Source: Trema orientale
Taxonomy: Eukaryota > Streptophyta > Magnoliopsida > Rosales > Cannabaceae
Direction: 5' to 3'
Length of the DNA stretch: 64,000 nt
Assembly: GCA_002914845.1 (NCBI GenBank)
Contig: JXTC01000010.1
Span: forward strand, 1,393,198-1,457,197
In this document: one piece after another, positions 36,367-48,289 of the stretch
How positions within the stretch are numbered: position 1 is the first letter of the stretch
Layout: each line of letters begins with the position of its first letter
Notes under the pieces: model-generated
Database searches by the model: none
What the model was told of the DNA's origin: nothing
Seen by the model: only the letters and a program-made list of their open reading frames with translations
Program-made: the position numbers and the translations under genes

Positions 36367-37223
36367 ATATATATATGATTTCAATAGCTTAAATGTTTTT
36401 TAAGGGATAGTTGGCAATCTTCTTGTTCCCCATCCTAGTGGGGCTTTAAAAGGGAAGTTGGTAATGAGAAAGTTCATAAAGGAAAAGTTTTTATAAAAAA
36501 TTTATACAAAATTGAGCTTAGTTATGAAAATGACCCAACAATATATATGAAGCCTAAACTAAACCTATGTACTGATGACCCAAACCGGAACAATTAACTG
36601 ACCATATATGTTACTTTTTTCTTCTTCTCTCGCTAAAGACGAAGTGTTGGTACTTGTAAAGCAGTTGACTTTATAATAGAGTTATTCTTGTGACAATGAC
36701 TGAAATGATTGAAGTTGTAAACCGATAGTGAGATAAAGATAAATAAGATGATGGCTGAAAAACTGTTTTGAATGAGTCAAAGAAAATCGATTAGGATAAC
36801 TGACTGCTGTTAATGATTTGCACTAGGAGTAAAGGTATCAAGTTGATATTGGTTAATCACATGGGAGATTAGGTATCGCACACTCACATGAGATTATTTT
36901 CTGTTCCAATTGTTTATTACAATCCTAAAAGTGGTATCAAATCATTATCTCAATCCTAACCCTATGCACGAAACAGGTACTCGTATCTCACTTCATTGGC
37001 AACGCTGGCCTATTGTCTAGTAACTTGTTCTGTTGTTCATAGAGATTATATATATTTTCCTTTTTACATGATTTCTCGTATTATTTTAAACATTAATTAC
37101 TTGTAAGCTGTTATTATTTCCATGATAAATTACGTCCTTTATTTCTGGAGCACTTATCCAAGAAACGGGGAAAAAAGGGTCCTAAATCTTTTGCCTGTCA
37201 AAGCAACGACATCCAAATTTATT

Positions 37224-37254
<31 letters not shown>

Positions 37255-38057
37255 TTATAATAATATATTTTTCGGTGGATGGCTTTTATTTCACCAATAA
37301 CACTAATACAATTACAAATTTAATACAAAGATCAGATTAAACAAACTAAATTATTACTAACAAATAAGAAGTAATAGATTATACATGAAAAATACATAGA
37401 TAAAGATAATATGCACATAAATCCATACATTTGAGCTCCATATAAGATGTCTCTCTAACTCATTCAAATCATCTTCTATCACCAGAATTAGTTCTTTTGA
37501 CTAATAACAGGATGAATTTTTCTGAATATCGTCTTCTATCACTAGAGTTAGTTCCTTTGGCAAAATAAAATCTTCAAAATCTGGATATTAAAAGCTTCAA
37601 ATCTAGAGAAATACCAACAAAATACACACAAAAATATTAGAAATGAATAAAATACATAAAGATTTAGAACTAGGTGAGACAAAACATCCATAGCTCTAGA
37701 TCTATGATACAATACCTTCATATATGTAGAAAGATTTATTAAAATGAAAATATAAAGACCGACCCTTATTAAAGAGAGATTAAAAGATCTCTCCTCTGGT
37801 GGATTAGAAACACCTCAGCGAGAAAGAAGGTTTTTGCGAAAGATGAGATAGAGCCATTTTTTCATATAGTTTCACACTATTTAAAAAATTTATTATCCTT
37901 CCGATATAAAAGAATATTCGGAAAATAAAATTACAAAACAAGCGCACACACTTTGGTTCAGAAAACACGATTAAGTAAACATGGAAACAAAGTAGTGGAT
38001 AACAGACACCTTGACTACACTTCAAAACATCACTAATTCGAATCATACACTAACGTA
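36367..38057. other. AT-rich intergenic DNA between SINE and GLP3
   Basis: No coding sequence recognised; includes an (ATT)n microsatellite at about 37217-37262. Confidence 0.4.
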
Positions 38058-39046
38058 CTAAAGCTTAGACTGAACTTGTTTTACTACATTTGCATCCACT
38101 TGAAAAGCCTTGGCTAGAATATCAGCAGGGATGTTAGGATTAGATCCAAACACTGAATTTGCAATAGTAACAATCCCTGGATTTTGGCTACTCAAAGTTG
38201 AAATAGCCAATGCCTTGCTATGTCCAACATTTCTTTGGAAGTGAATTAGACCTTTTGGGAACACAAACACATCACCCTTTTGAACTATCTTTGTTATGAA
38301 ACGATTCTCTGGGTTTGAGGTGACAAAGCCCACTTGGAGAGTGCCTTCTATAACGGTGAACAGCTCAGTGGCCCGGGGATGTGTGTGTGGTGGGTTAAGG
38401 CCCAATGGTTCATAGTCCACACGGGCCAAGGAGATGCCCAGAGTATTGAGCCCAGGAATTTTGTCCACATTTATGAGTGTCACTTTGGAGCCAACTGGGT
38501 TTGATGTGTTTCCTGGGATGTCAAGCCCACTGTAGAAGAAGTCATTGGGCTCAACGAGCTTCGGATCCTTACAGGCAAAGCCATTTACTAGCACTGCAAT
38601 AATAAGTGAACCACATTGTAATGAGTAACATCTATATGATTTGATACCAAACACTAAAGTTGATCTACATTAATTACTGGTTGGGAAATTAATTTGTTGG
38701 GTAATACACTATTTGATCTACTACAAATCTTTCCAGATTTATAAAATGTTACGCTTTTATATGATTTTAATATGATATGACGTTCAGAAACACGCATTGT
38801 CAATAAGTATACCCTACCACATAAGTTTCTCGTGTACAAACGAAAAACAAAGAAACCGTTCACCCAAAGCAATAAAACAGCACCCATATATAATTTGTAT
38901 ATAAACATATTTACATTCTTACCTGGGCTGTTGGAATCTCTGACGCAGAAATCCTGAAGGGGGCTAGGATCAGATGCTAAGACAATGGAACAAGTTATAG
39001 CAAATAATCCTAATATGATCAGAAACTTGTGATTATTAGAAGCCAT
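38058..39046 (-). CDS. GLP: Germin-like protein 3 (secreted cupin), two exons
   Basis: Exon 1 is 39046-38923 and exon 2 is 38593-38058, with a 329-bp GT-AG intron in phase 1. The product is 219 residues; the signal peptide is three residues longer than in GLP1 and GLP2 ([15 protein letters not shown]...). Box A reads PLQDFCV (Cys34). Box [11 protein letters not shown] gives His111, His113 and Glu118; box [17 protein letters not shown] gives His159. The NTS glycosylation site and a KGD are present. This is the most diverged of the three intact copies (for example [16 protein letters not shown] where GLP1 has [16 protein letters not shown]), so it separated earlier. Box B is closer to the common plant GLP form HTHPRATE. 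Secreted cell-wall protein by family; activity not known. Confidence 0.95.
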
Positions 39047-39198
39047 TCTCAACTGTACTCTTGTCTGAAAAGATCTCTCCCTAAAAATTATCACTTAGTT
39101 AAAGACCAATAATCTTTAAAATTCTTCAGACTTAAATGTGGCAATAAGAAGATGAACTTGGTTGAATTTATACGAAAGTGAAACAAATGTTTAACACT

Positions 39199-39204
39199 TT
39201 TATA
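39199..39204 (-). promoter_or_regulatory. TATA box of GLP3
   Basis: TATAAA in TTTATAAAAG on the minus strand, 153 bp upstream of the start codon. Confidence 0.6.
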
Positions 39205-39261
39205 AAGAGATAAAAGATACTAGAGTGGAGATGTTCTCATCTGTTGAAAAGATCTAGTCAT

Positions 39262-39267
39262 GGTCAA
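39262..39267 (-). promoter_or_regulatory. W-box (TTGACC) of GLP3
   Basis: TTGACC on the minus strand, 58 bp upstream of the TATA box, followed by ATGACTAGATCTTTTCAA, almost the same as the GLP2 block. Confidence 0.5.
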
Positions 39268-40465
39268 AACTTGAGACCAAGTATGCAAACTAAGAGATAG
39301 CACTACTTCGTCCATTGAAATATTTTCATGAAATAATATTTAATTCGAATTTGTCAATATTTCGTTACGAAAAGCTGTACACACTCATAATGATCAATAA
39401 GGATAGTCCGCCGGCTATTGTTGCATTTCCTCTCTAATATAATTACATCTGCTTGCTTATTTGATCAAGCTAAGTATATTATTCTTGAACTAAGCTAATT
39501 TTGTCCTCATCATCGTGTACGTAAATATATTAATTTTCTATTGTGTATTCTTACTTGTTCTTGTGCACAACCTTTTGTCTTTATCAATCAAATGATTTTA
39601 TTATACTCACCTGTCTACGTTAAGTTATATTTGGGTTCAAAATGATGACTTGGTCATTGCTGAACAACCATGTATCTGCATTAATTACGAATTAATTTTG
39701 TTAATGCACGGGTGGTGCATAGCTGAGAATATATTCTTGAATTGGTGGGATGATGAGGTCAATTATATATGAGGTTTCAATGTAAGACATGGCTTTTAAT
39801 TATACGATAATATTTTTTTTAATGGTGAGTAGACTAATGCTAATTACTTGTTTATACAAACTCATTGCACAACGATGTAGAAACTTTATAAGCATAATAG
39901 AATATCTAATCCTAATTGTACTCATACATGGTCGTGTGAAATAGAGATCACATAAGAGAAGGTTCGATACTCTTACAATGAAAACTTCACAAAAATTATG
40001 CTCATAATAATTTAAAAAAAAAATCAATGGAAGTAGTTATATAAACGCCTGCAATTAACAATGAATAGGAATTCATTGAAATGTATGGATGTATTTCATG
40101 TAATGTATGGATGTATCCTGTGATTAACTAACTTCTACCAGCTGGGTTTTCTTCACTGGCTCAGAATGTACCGTACATACTACGTGGGTTTGAGCTTAGA
40201 ATAATGATAACTTGTATTAGAAATCTGTACGTAAGAGTTTGAACAAAGAAGTTCTTGGGAACTTCTAAGACCTAGCTAGTGTGTTTTAGCTACCTTCGAT
40301 TTAGGATTGTATGCCTAGTGCTTACTCTTTCCTTTTGTTCTTGATTCAATTCAGATAATTGAGATTAATAGTGTTTTAATCCTCGCAAGATCGTTGCTAA
40401 TTCAGCGATGAGCAGAAACGAATGTCAAACACCTGAACTAAAACACACTACAAATTAGCATGAAT

Positions 40466-40954
40466 TGTTAACATGAATATATGGGATTGCAAAACCAAAC
40501 ACAAACCCTAGAACATTCATGTAAAACTGATAGGAAGGGATTCATTGAGTATACCTGAGTCCATGATTAATACCGTAGTCTAGACGATGAACCGAAGGCG
40601 GAAGCGATAGTAATTGACTGTAATTGCTAGAGGCTTTGATCTTCTGTAGCCTAAAAACCTAATGTCACTCAGATGGAATTCTCTGTAATTGATGGTAGGT
40701 TACAGAGAATTGAGCGTACATATTCTTTTTGGCTACATGGACCATAACCCTAATAGGTTCTTTAAATAGATCCCTGTTGGGTATCCATCAAACCCAACTG
40801 GGTGACTAATAGGGTATCCACATTAGTATCTATACCTAGTTAGATATCCTGACCCAGCCCTAATTAAATCACTTATTAGGTCTGCTTAAGAATAATATGG
40901 CCCAATACAATTGATAAAATATGTGGCCCAACATAGGAAATAAAATTCCTAACA
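40466..40954 (-). repeat. 3' LTR of the Copia element
   Basis: 489 bp, TG...CA ends, matching 46222-46710 at about 95%. Confidence 0.93.
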
Positions 40955-41455
40955 ATCTCCCACTTGGGTCACATATGAACCAAATATGATTATATTGCAA
41001 AACTGTAGTATGGCCATTAATACACCATATTATTCCTAAATATCCCCGAAGTTGCAATTCCGTCCATCAGACATATCAGCACGAAACCAAAGCGCTCGTC
41101 GTTGCACTTATTTGGACGGCAACTAGAATCCTCAATGATCACCGTACTAATACACCCGAATGACATAGATCGAGTATGGAATATGGCATGGAAATTACAC
41201 GCAATGTGATTTATCATATCTATTTCCAACTGGTCCACCCGAAATTTTATTGAGATCGACCGTAGTCTTTCCCCTTTAGTGCATTACCTCAAACTTTATT
41301 GTTAACCACAATGGGAAAGCTAGAAAATATGAAATGCATCATATAATATATAATGAACATAGTCTATAATGAAAACCATCATCAATAACCAAAGTACTGC
41401 AGTAAATAAACATAAACAAGTGTCACACAATAAGCATCTAAACCAAATTACAAAC

Positions 41456-41893
41456 NNNNNNNNNNNNNNNNNNNNNNNNNNNNNNNNNNNNNNNNNNNNN
41501 NNNNNNNNNNNNNNNNNNNNNNNNNNNNNNNNNNNNNNNNNNNNNNNNNNNNNNNNNNNNNNNNNNNNNNNNNNNNNNNNNNNNNNNNNNNNNNNNNNNN
41601 NNNNNNNNNNNNNNNNNNNNNNNNNNNNNNNNNNNNNNNNNNNNNNNNNNNNNNNNNNNNNNNNNNNNNNNNNNNNNNNNNNNNNNNNNNNNNNNNNNNN
41701 NNNNNNNNNNNNNNNNNNNNNNNNNNNNNNNNNNNNNNNNNNNNNNNNNNNNNNNNNNNNNNNNNNNNNNNNNNNNNNNNNNNNNNNNNNNNNNNNNNNN
41801 NNNNNNNNNNNNNNNNNNNNNNNNNNNNNNNNNNNNNNNNNNNNNNNNNNNNNNNNNNNNNNNNNNNNNNNNNNNNNNNNNNNNNNNNNNNNN
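41456..41893. other. Assembly gap (438 N)
   Basis: A run of N inside Copia pol. Its true length is unknown. Confidence 1.
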
Positions 41894-43343
41894 GATCTCG
41901 GTGTATCTGTATACCTAATACAAAAGAGGCGACTCCAAGATCTTTCATTTCGAAATTCTTTGCAAGAAATCTCTTGGTGTCGTGCAGTAAGCCTATATGA
42001 CTACTTACCAGTAGTATGTCATCAACATAAAGCACCAGAAAGATAAACTTACTCCCACTGAACTTATGGTATACACAATCATCAACAGGATTCACCTCAA
42101 AACCGAACGAGAAAATTACCTCATGAAATTTATGGTACCATTGACGAGAAGCTTGCTTGAGACCATAGATGGACTTCTTGAGTTTGCAAACCATAGACTT
42201 TAGATCTCCCAATACAAAGTTTTCTGGTTGCACCATATATATTGTTTTATCAATGTCTCCACTGAGAAACGCTGTCTTAACGTCCATCTAATGAAGCTCA
42301 AGATCATAATGAGCCACAAGTGCCATAATAACTCTAAAAGAGTCCTTCGAAGCAACCGGAGAGAAGGTCTCTTTAAAGTCAATGCCTTCCTTCTAAGTAA
42401 AGCCTTAAGTGACAAGACGTGCCTTATATCTCTCAACATTGCCTTCCGAATCCCGTTTGGTCTTAAATATCCATTTGCAACCAATGGGCTTCGCACCTTC
42501 AGGTAATTTGACGAAATCCCAAATGCCATTGTCTCTCATTGACTTCATCTCTTCATTCATAGCATCGATCCACTTTTGAGAATTGGAACTTTGTTTGACT
42601 TGTGTGAAGTTGATTGGATCATCTTTTACTATCCCAATGTCAAATTCATGTTTCTGGAGATATACGACATAGTCATCCGGAATCGCACTTCTCCTTTCTC
42701 TAATGGACCTCCTTAAAGGCACTAGTTCTTGAGGCTGTTGAGTTTGCTCTACAGGAGCATTTACCTCAACTGGGACAGGAACCTCCTGAACATTGTCTTG
42801 AACTGGAGTGATTGCATCTTGAACAATGATATTGTCAGGAACATGATCCTGAATATCCTGACCATTGTCAATAGCAACCATAGGAAGAGAAATGAATTCC
42901 TCTTCAAAAACAATGTTCCTAACCTTATCTTCCCTCCCAAACTCAATATCCTCAAGAAATTTGGTATTTCCCGTCTTAAAGAAGGACTTTATTGTGGGAT
43001 TATAAAATTTATAGCCTCTGGATCTTTTAGAATACCCAACAAAATAGCAGCTTACTGTTCTTGAGTCCAGTTTCTTTTCATTCGGCCTGTAAGGCCTTGC
43101 CTCAGCTGGACAACTCCATATGTGTAAATGACTTATACTGGGCTTTCGCCCAGTCCAGAGTTCATAAGGGGTTTTAGCTACTGCTTTGCTCGGTACTCTA
43201 TTAAGGATATATGCTGCAGTTTTGAGTGCGTCTCCCCATAGTGATTCTGGTAAGGTGGAATGACTGATCATACTCCTTACCATATCCTTTAATGTCCGAT
43301 TGCGTCGTTCAGCAACACCATTCAAGTTAGGTTTCTCAGGCAT
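41894..43343 (-). other. Copia integrase end and reverse transcriptase region (fossil)
   Basis: Contains [18 protein letters not shown] (integrase), then the reverse transcriptase with [31 protein letters not shown] and YVDDILL. The rest of the transcriptase and RNase H fall in or beyond the N gap. Confidence 0.85.
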
Positions 43344-43349
43344 GGTGTA

Positions 43350-43826
43350 TTACGGGACGATACCGCACTCTTCCAAATACTTAGCGAAAGGCCCTGGACG
43401 TTGCTCACCTGATCCGTCATACCGACCGTGGCATTCACTACCACGATCAGATTTGACAGCTTTAATTTTCTTATCAAGCTGATTTTCAACTTCAGCTTTA
43501 TAAGCCTTACATACGTCCAGTGATTGTGACTTCTCATAAATTAAGTATATGTACCCATAGCGAGAATAATCGTCTATGAACGTGATAAAGTACTGTTGTC
43601 CATTCCAAGAAGTCGTAGGGAATGGACCACAGATATCCGTATGTATCAGTTCTAAGACGCTAGAGCTCCTATTGGCACCTAACTTCCTAACGTTAGTCTG
43701 TTTCCCCTTTATACACTCAATGTAGACGGTAAAATCTGCCAAATCAAGGGGACCAAGGATCCCATCAGACACAAGACGTTCAATTCTTTGTTTAGAAATG
43801 TGTCCTAAGCGTCTGTGCCACAACAT
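43350..43826 (-). other. Copia integrase region (fossil)
   Basis: The GAG-pre-integrase motif MLWHRRLGHIS is followed by the integrase core start HTDICGPFPTTSWNG and FIDDYSRYGYIY. Part of the element at 40466-46710. Confidence 0.85.
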
Positions 43827-43850
43827 CGCTGAGTCCTCATTAGTTAATTT

Positions 43851-45074
43851 TCATTTTGTACCTCTTGAATTTACATGCAAAGTTTCATTAACGGAGGGTT
43901 GGGTATTTACCATATAAAGATTGTTAATAAGAATACCAGAACCAATAACATTTGAATTAAGCATAAGACTAAATGAATTATTTCCGAAAGAACAAGAATA
44001 ACCGAATTTGTCCAATACAGAAACTGAAACCAAATTCCGTCTTAAAGACGGTACCACAAAAGTCTCATACAAATCCAAATATTTTCCAGAATTTAAATAT
44101 AATCTAAAGTGCCCAATGGCCTCCACCGAAACTGTTTGACAGTCGCCCATATAGATGAGTCTTTCATCATCACTTGGCTTTCGGCTCCACAGGTAACCCT
44201 GCATGAAAACACTAACGTGAGTAGTAGCACCCGAATCTACCCACCAAGTGTCCTTAGGTACAGAAGTTAAATTAACTTCAGAACAAACATAAATGAGAAG
44301 CTTACCTTTCTTAACACGCCAAGCTTTATACTTAACGCATTCCATCTTTAGGTGTCCACTTTTTCCACAAAAGAAGCAACCTTTCTCATCTTGCTTCTTC
44401 TGTACCTTAACAGGTGGAACCCCTACAGCTTCATTAACTTTATCTATTTTTCTCTTCTTTGCCTTAGAGGTAGTGGTCAAGTTCGTACTTTCAGGCCTTT
44501 CGGTTTTGATTTTCTCTTCCTCCTGAACACAAATGGCTATTAATTCATTAATATTCCATTTGTCCTTTTGGGCATTGTATATGATCTGTAAGTTCCCGTA
44601 CTGATTAGGAAGAGAAAGCAAAACCAAGGCCACAAGCAAATCCTCATTAATTTCTAACTTGAATTCCTTAAGCTTGCCAGCCAAATGAGACATCTGCATG
44701 ATGTGTTCCCTTATATTTCCTTTGCCACTGTACCTCATTGAGATGAGTTTCCCCAAGGTACTAATCATCTCACCCTTTTCATTCTTGAGATATAATTTCT
44801 CAAGAGCAGCAAGGAAATCCTTAGCATTTTTCTCGTTTGGCAAAGAGCCCCGCATGACTTCTGGAATAGAGCGCTTCATGATCATGACACTCATACGATT
44901 GGACTTTTTCCAAAGCTCAAAGTTCTTTTTATCCTCAGTGGAACTTTCTTCCGTAAGAGCAGGGGGTTGGTCCTTTCTAAGTGCTAGGTCAAGATCCATA
45001 CAACCCAGTACGATTATGACATTCTCTTTCCAGGACTTAAAGTTTGTGCCCGTAAGCACAAGAATAGTACTCAA
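43851..45074 (-). other. Copia gag and protease region (fossil)
   Basis: Contains a gag domain, a CCHC zinc knuckle (CFFCGKSGHLKMEC) and the protease motif WWVDSGATTHVS, as in Tnt1-type Copia elements. Part of the element at 40466-46710. Confidence 0.85.
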
Positions 45075-45842
45075 GTTGGCAGAAAAATTAGCAACAGAAA
45101 CTGTATAGAGAACAAAATAATACTATAAATTAAACATGCTCACAACTTAAATGTCATATTAGGCATACAATATAATCACAAAATATGCAAATATGACACA
45201 TATCACATAAGGTGGGCTACCATCACAAGATACCTAGCGCAACATTAATAGGCCTTCCTTTGGGCCGACGTATTAACTTGCAAGTGGTACTCTTAGGTGT
45301 AATAATCAAATACTGACGGTAAATCCTGTCAAATAACAAATCTTCCATTGGGCCGATTTATTGCTCACATGGAAACCAAACAACTGTCACATACTCATTA
45401 TCACAGGTGCGTTTATTGTCGTGCCAAATAACCATCTTCCTGTGGGCCGATAGTTATCCGCATTAACAACAAACCCACAACATCTTTATACGTTGGACTA
45501 AACAAAACTACACAACATAGGTTACTTTGGCAACATATTGCTTTATCGTGTTTAATCTAACATACAAGACAAATGGTGCAATGAAAATCATCCGAAATAC
45601 CCAAGCAAATAAAATTTTCACAAGCACGAACCAAAATTAATTGAGTTTATGAAATTTATCAACTCTTAAAACCAAACAAGAGTTTTCAACGGATAAATTT
45701 GGGTCTATCTTTAGTGGATTTGAGGTAATGAACTTAATTTGTCAAGTTTTGGATTGGAACTCCTCGAATTAGGTCAAAACCGACTCAATTCTATCCAAAA
45801 TGAGACCCAAAATCTCAAATTAGATCAAAAACCGATCTAAAG

Positions 45843-45960
45843 TGACAGAAGGAGTGGCGCTGCGGCGCCCTGAAGTGGCGCTGTGGTGCCAGAGTGGTGC
45901 TGCAGTGCCGTGAAGTGGCGCTGCGGCACCACCTCTCGGGTTGTGGCATTGCGGCGCCAC
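45843..45960. repeat. GC-rich tandem repeats in the Copia leader
   Basis: Four to five imperfect copies of AGTGGCGCTGCGGCGCC between the 5' LTR and gag, a sharp GC island in AT-rich DNA. Confidence 0.75.
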
Positions 45961-46221
45961 GGCCTGCACTGAATTTTTTTTTTTTTAATCCGAAAAACCT
46001 AAGACCAAATCCTCAAATCCGTTATTATTAGCCTCTAATCACGTACCTTATGACCTAAAACTTAATTACTTTAACCCTCATAGCATCAAATACTCAATAA
46101 ATCATGTAAAATTTCAAATCATGCATGTATAATCTAAATCCTAGAAAACCAAATAGGCATAGATTTTGAAAACTACAGACATGCATAAAAACCTAACAAT
46201 TTTAACATGAAATCTACCACT

Positions 46222-46710
46222 TGTTAGCATGAATATATGGGATTGCAAAACCAAACACAAACCCTAGAACATTCATGTAAAACTGATAGGAAGGGATTCA
46301 TTGAGTATACTTGAGTCCATGATCAATACAGTAGTCTGGACGATGAACCGAAGGCAGAAGCGATAGTAATTGACTGTAATTGCTAGAGGGTTTGATCTTC
46401 TGTAGCCTAAAAACCTAATGTCACTCAGATGGAATTCTCTGTAATTGATGGTGGGTTACAGAGAATTGAGTGTACGTATTCTTTTTGGCTACAGGGAACA
46501 TAACCCTAATAGGTTCTTTAAATAGTTCCCTGTTGGGTATCCATCAAACCCAACTGGGTGACTAACAGGTTATCCACATTGGTATCCATACCCAGTTGGA
46601 TATCCTGACCCAGCCCTAATTAAATCACTTATTGGGTCTGCTTAAGAATAATATGGCCCAATACAATTGATAAATTATGTGGTCCAGCATAGGAAAGAAA
46701 ATTCCTAACA
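46222..46710 (-). repeat. 5' LTR of the Copia element
   Basis: 489 bp. The sequence next inside it on the minus strand starts AGTGGTAGATTT, only a weak match to the usual initiator-tRNA primer site. Confidence 0.93.
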
Positions 46711-47202
46711 TGAATTGGAATCAAAATGATAATCTACAGACTTACGCTAAACATTTAAAACAATGTTTTTATCCACTTAGGAAGCCTTATTAGCAAGAAT
46801 ATAAGGAGTAATTTTAGGCTTAGATCCAAACACCGCATTGGCACTAGTAATAACTCCTGGATTTTTTGGCTACTCAAGGCCGCAATGGTGATGCAGTACC
46901 ATATCCAACATTTCTCTGGAAGAGTACGAGTCCAACTGGGCAAACAAACACATCTCCCTTTGAAAGAACTTTGGTATTGAGACAGTTTTTCCAGATTGGA
47001 CGTGGCGAACCCCACTTTTAGGCTGACTTTTATAACAGTAATCAAGATCTCAGTGGCTCGAAGAGGAGTGTGGAGGGTTAATTAATACCCCATTAAGCAT
47101 AGTCGACGTTAGTCAGAGAGATGCCTAAAGTATTGAGCTGGGAATTCGAGCTACATTAACTTGAATGGGACACATTATCCAACTGGGTTATGTGCTTCTG
47201 TG

Positions 47203-47455
47203 TAGGGAAAAGGTCCTGACAAGTGGCAATATGGGCATGAGTTTTATAAGAGTGCTCTCCAAAATGACATTGTTTGGAGTGTCATAATATTAACGATATG
47301 TAGTCACTATATTTATGAATATAGTTATAACTTTTCTAGGACTAGTTCCGGTCTCTAATATAGTAACTATGTATACATCATTTATACTGTGACACTCCTA
47401 GAAAATTCATTCTGCAACCTACTCCTAAAAAAGTTATTTAGTCGGGTGCATTTCC
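47203..47455. mobile_element. Insert in the GLP pseudogene exon 2, hAT-MITE candidate
   Basis: Alignment to GLP1 and GLP2 shows foreign DNA here. It is bounded by near-identical 8-mers CTTCTGTG (47195-47202) and CTTCTGGG (47456-47463), which fit an 8-bp hAT target duplication. Its termini (TAGGGAAAAGG and, inverted, GGAAATGCAC) match only weakly. A smaller element sits inside it. Confidence 0.5.
47276..47398. mobile_element. Small MITE nested in that insert
   Basis: About 40-bp imperfect terminal inverted repeats begin GGAGTGTCA and end TGACACTCC, and continue inward to ACTATATT and AATATAGT. Total 123 bp, no coding capacity. Family not assigned. Confidence 0.6.
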
Positions 47456-48289
47456 CTTCTGGGTATGTGAAGCCCACTGAAGAAGCCTTGGGCCTGGACT
47501 TGCTTATACGGTCCTTACTCACAAACCGATGTAGTAGCACTGCACTGATAAATCGATCAAACAAGTTTAGCTAGGTAATTGCCAAGATTATATAATTATA
47601 TACCAGGACTGACACGCATTAGTACACGTGTATTTTAATTTCCTCCAAGAAGAAGAAAAAAAAAAAAGTATACATTGTAACGTGTCCATTTTCTTAATTC
47701 ATCATTGAGATTTTGTTTGGCACGTAACATTGTTATAATTAAATTTTACTTTATTGATGTCTTATAAGGGAGTTAGTATAGCTTCCCACGTGATCATTAG
47801 ACTATGTTTGTAGTAATATGATATTGAGAAATGTTAGATAATTTTTTTTTCTACCTTTTTTTAAACTCTCCAGTCTCATTATCTGACACGTGGATTCTAC
47901 TATCCAGTAATAAATTATAGTAGAATCTACATATCAAGGACTAAAATTAAGAAAGTGCAAAAAAAAAAAAAGTGTAAAAGAAAATATTAGTAGTATTCTT
48001 CGTATGATATTTATGATATTTGTACAAAACTTCATAATTGATTTACAACATCATGTCCATAAAGACTAATTGTAGCACAAGGGTAACTTTATTTGAGTTA
48101 ATAAATTAATATGAAATTTCTCTCGAAATAATAAAAAAAAAATCCGTACTTTATTATCATTACATGTACCTGATAGAATCCTGACGCCTGAATAGCTAGG
48201 ATCGGATGCGAACACAATGGAAAAGGCTGTTACAGCTAACACTGATAACACTAGGAACTGAGAAGCCATTGGTAACTGTACAAATCTTT

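Larger units (their letters stand above)
40466..46710 (-). mobile_element. Copia LTR retrotransposon with both LTRs (broken; assembly gap)
   Basis: Two 489-bp LTRs (40466-40954 and 46222-46710) begin TGTTA and end CTAACA, flanked by a perfect TGAAT duplication (40461-40465 and 46711-46715). Counted by eye they differ at about 24 sites (about 5%), so insertion was a couple of million years ago if a typical plant LTR rate applies. Coding is on the minus strand in the order gag, protease, integrase, reverse transcriptase, which defines Copia. A polypurine tract AAGTGGGAGAT abuts the 3' LTR at 40954. Several breaks are present and an N gap interrupts pol; it is not an intact element. Confidence 0.93.
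46746..48269 (-). pseudogene. Decayed fourth germin-like gene
   Basis: The exon 1 relic (48269-48170) still starts MASQFLVLSVLAVTAFSIVFASDPS-like and ends at a GT donor, but it is about 15 bp shorter than in the intact copies and the QDFCV box with its cysteine is gone. The exon 2 relic begins after an AG at 47539 and runs to about 46746. It keeps stretches matching GLP2 (SSQNPGV-like, AKAFQVDKN-like) but they lie in several frames, the HTHPRG box is damaged, and a TAG interrupts the C-terminus where GLP2 has a Gln codon. About 250 bp of foreign DNA lies inside exon 2 (47203-47455). No TATA box like that of the other copies was seen. A non-functional tandem duplicate. Confidence 0.9.

Noticed and set aside
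36920-36950. GTGGTATCAAATCATT, resembling a Copia primer-binding site
   Set aside because: No LTR end or gag sequence was found beside it.
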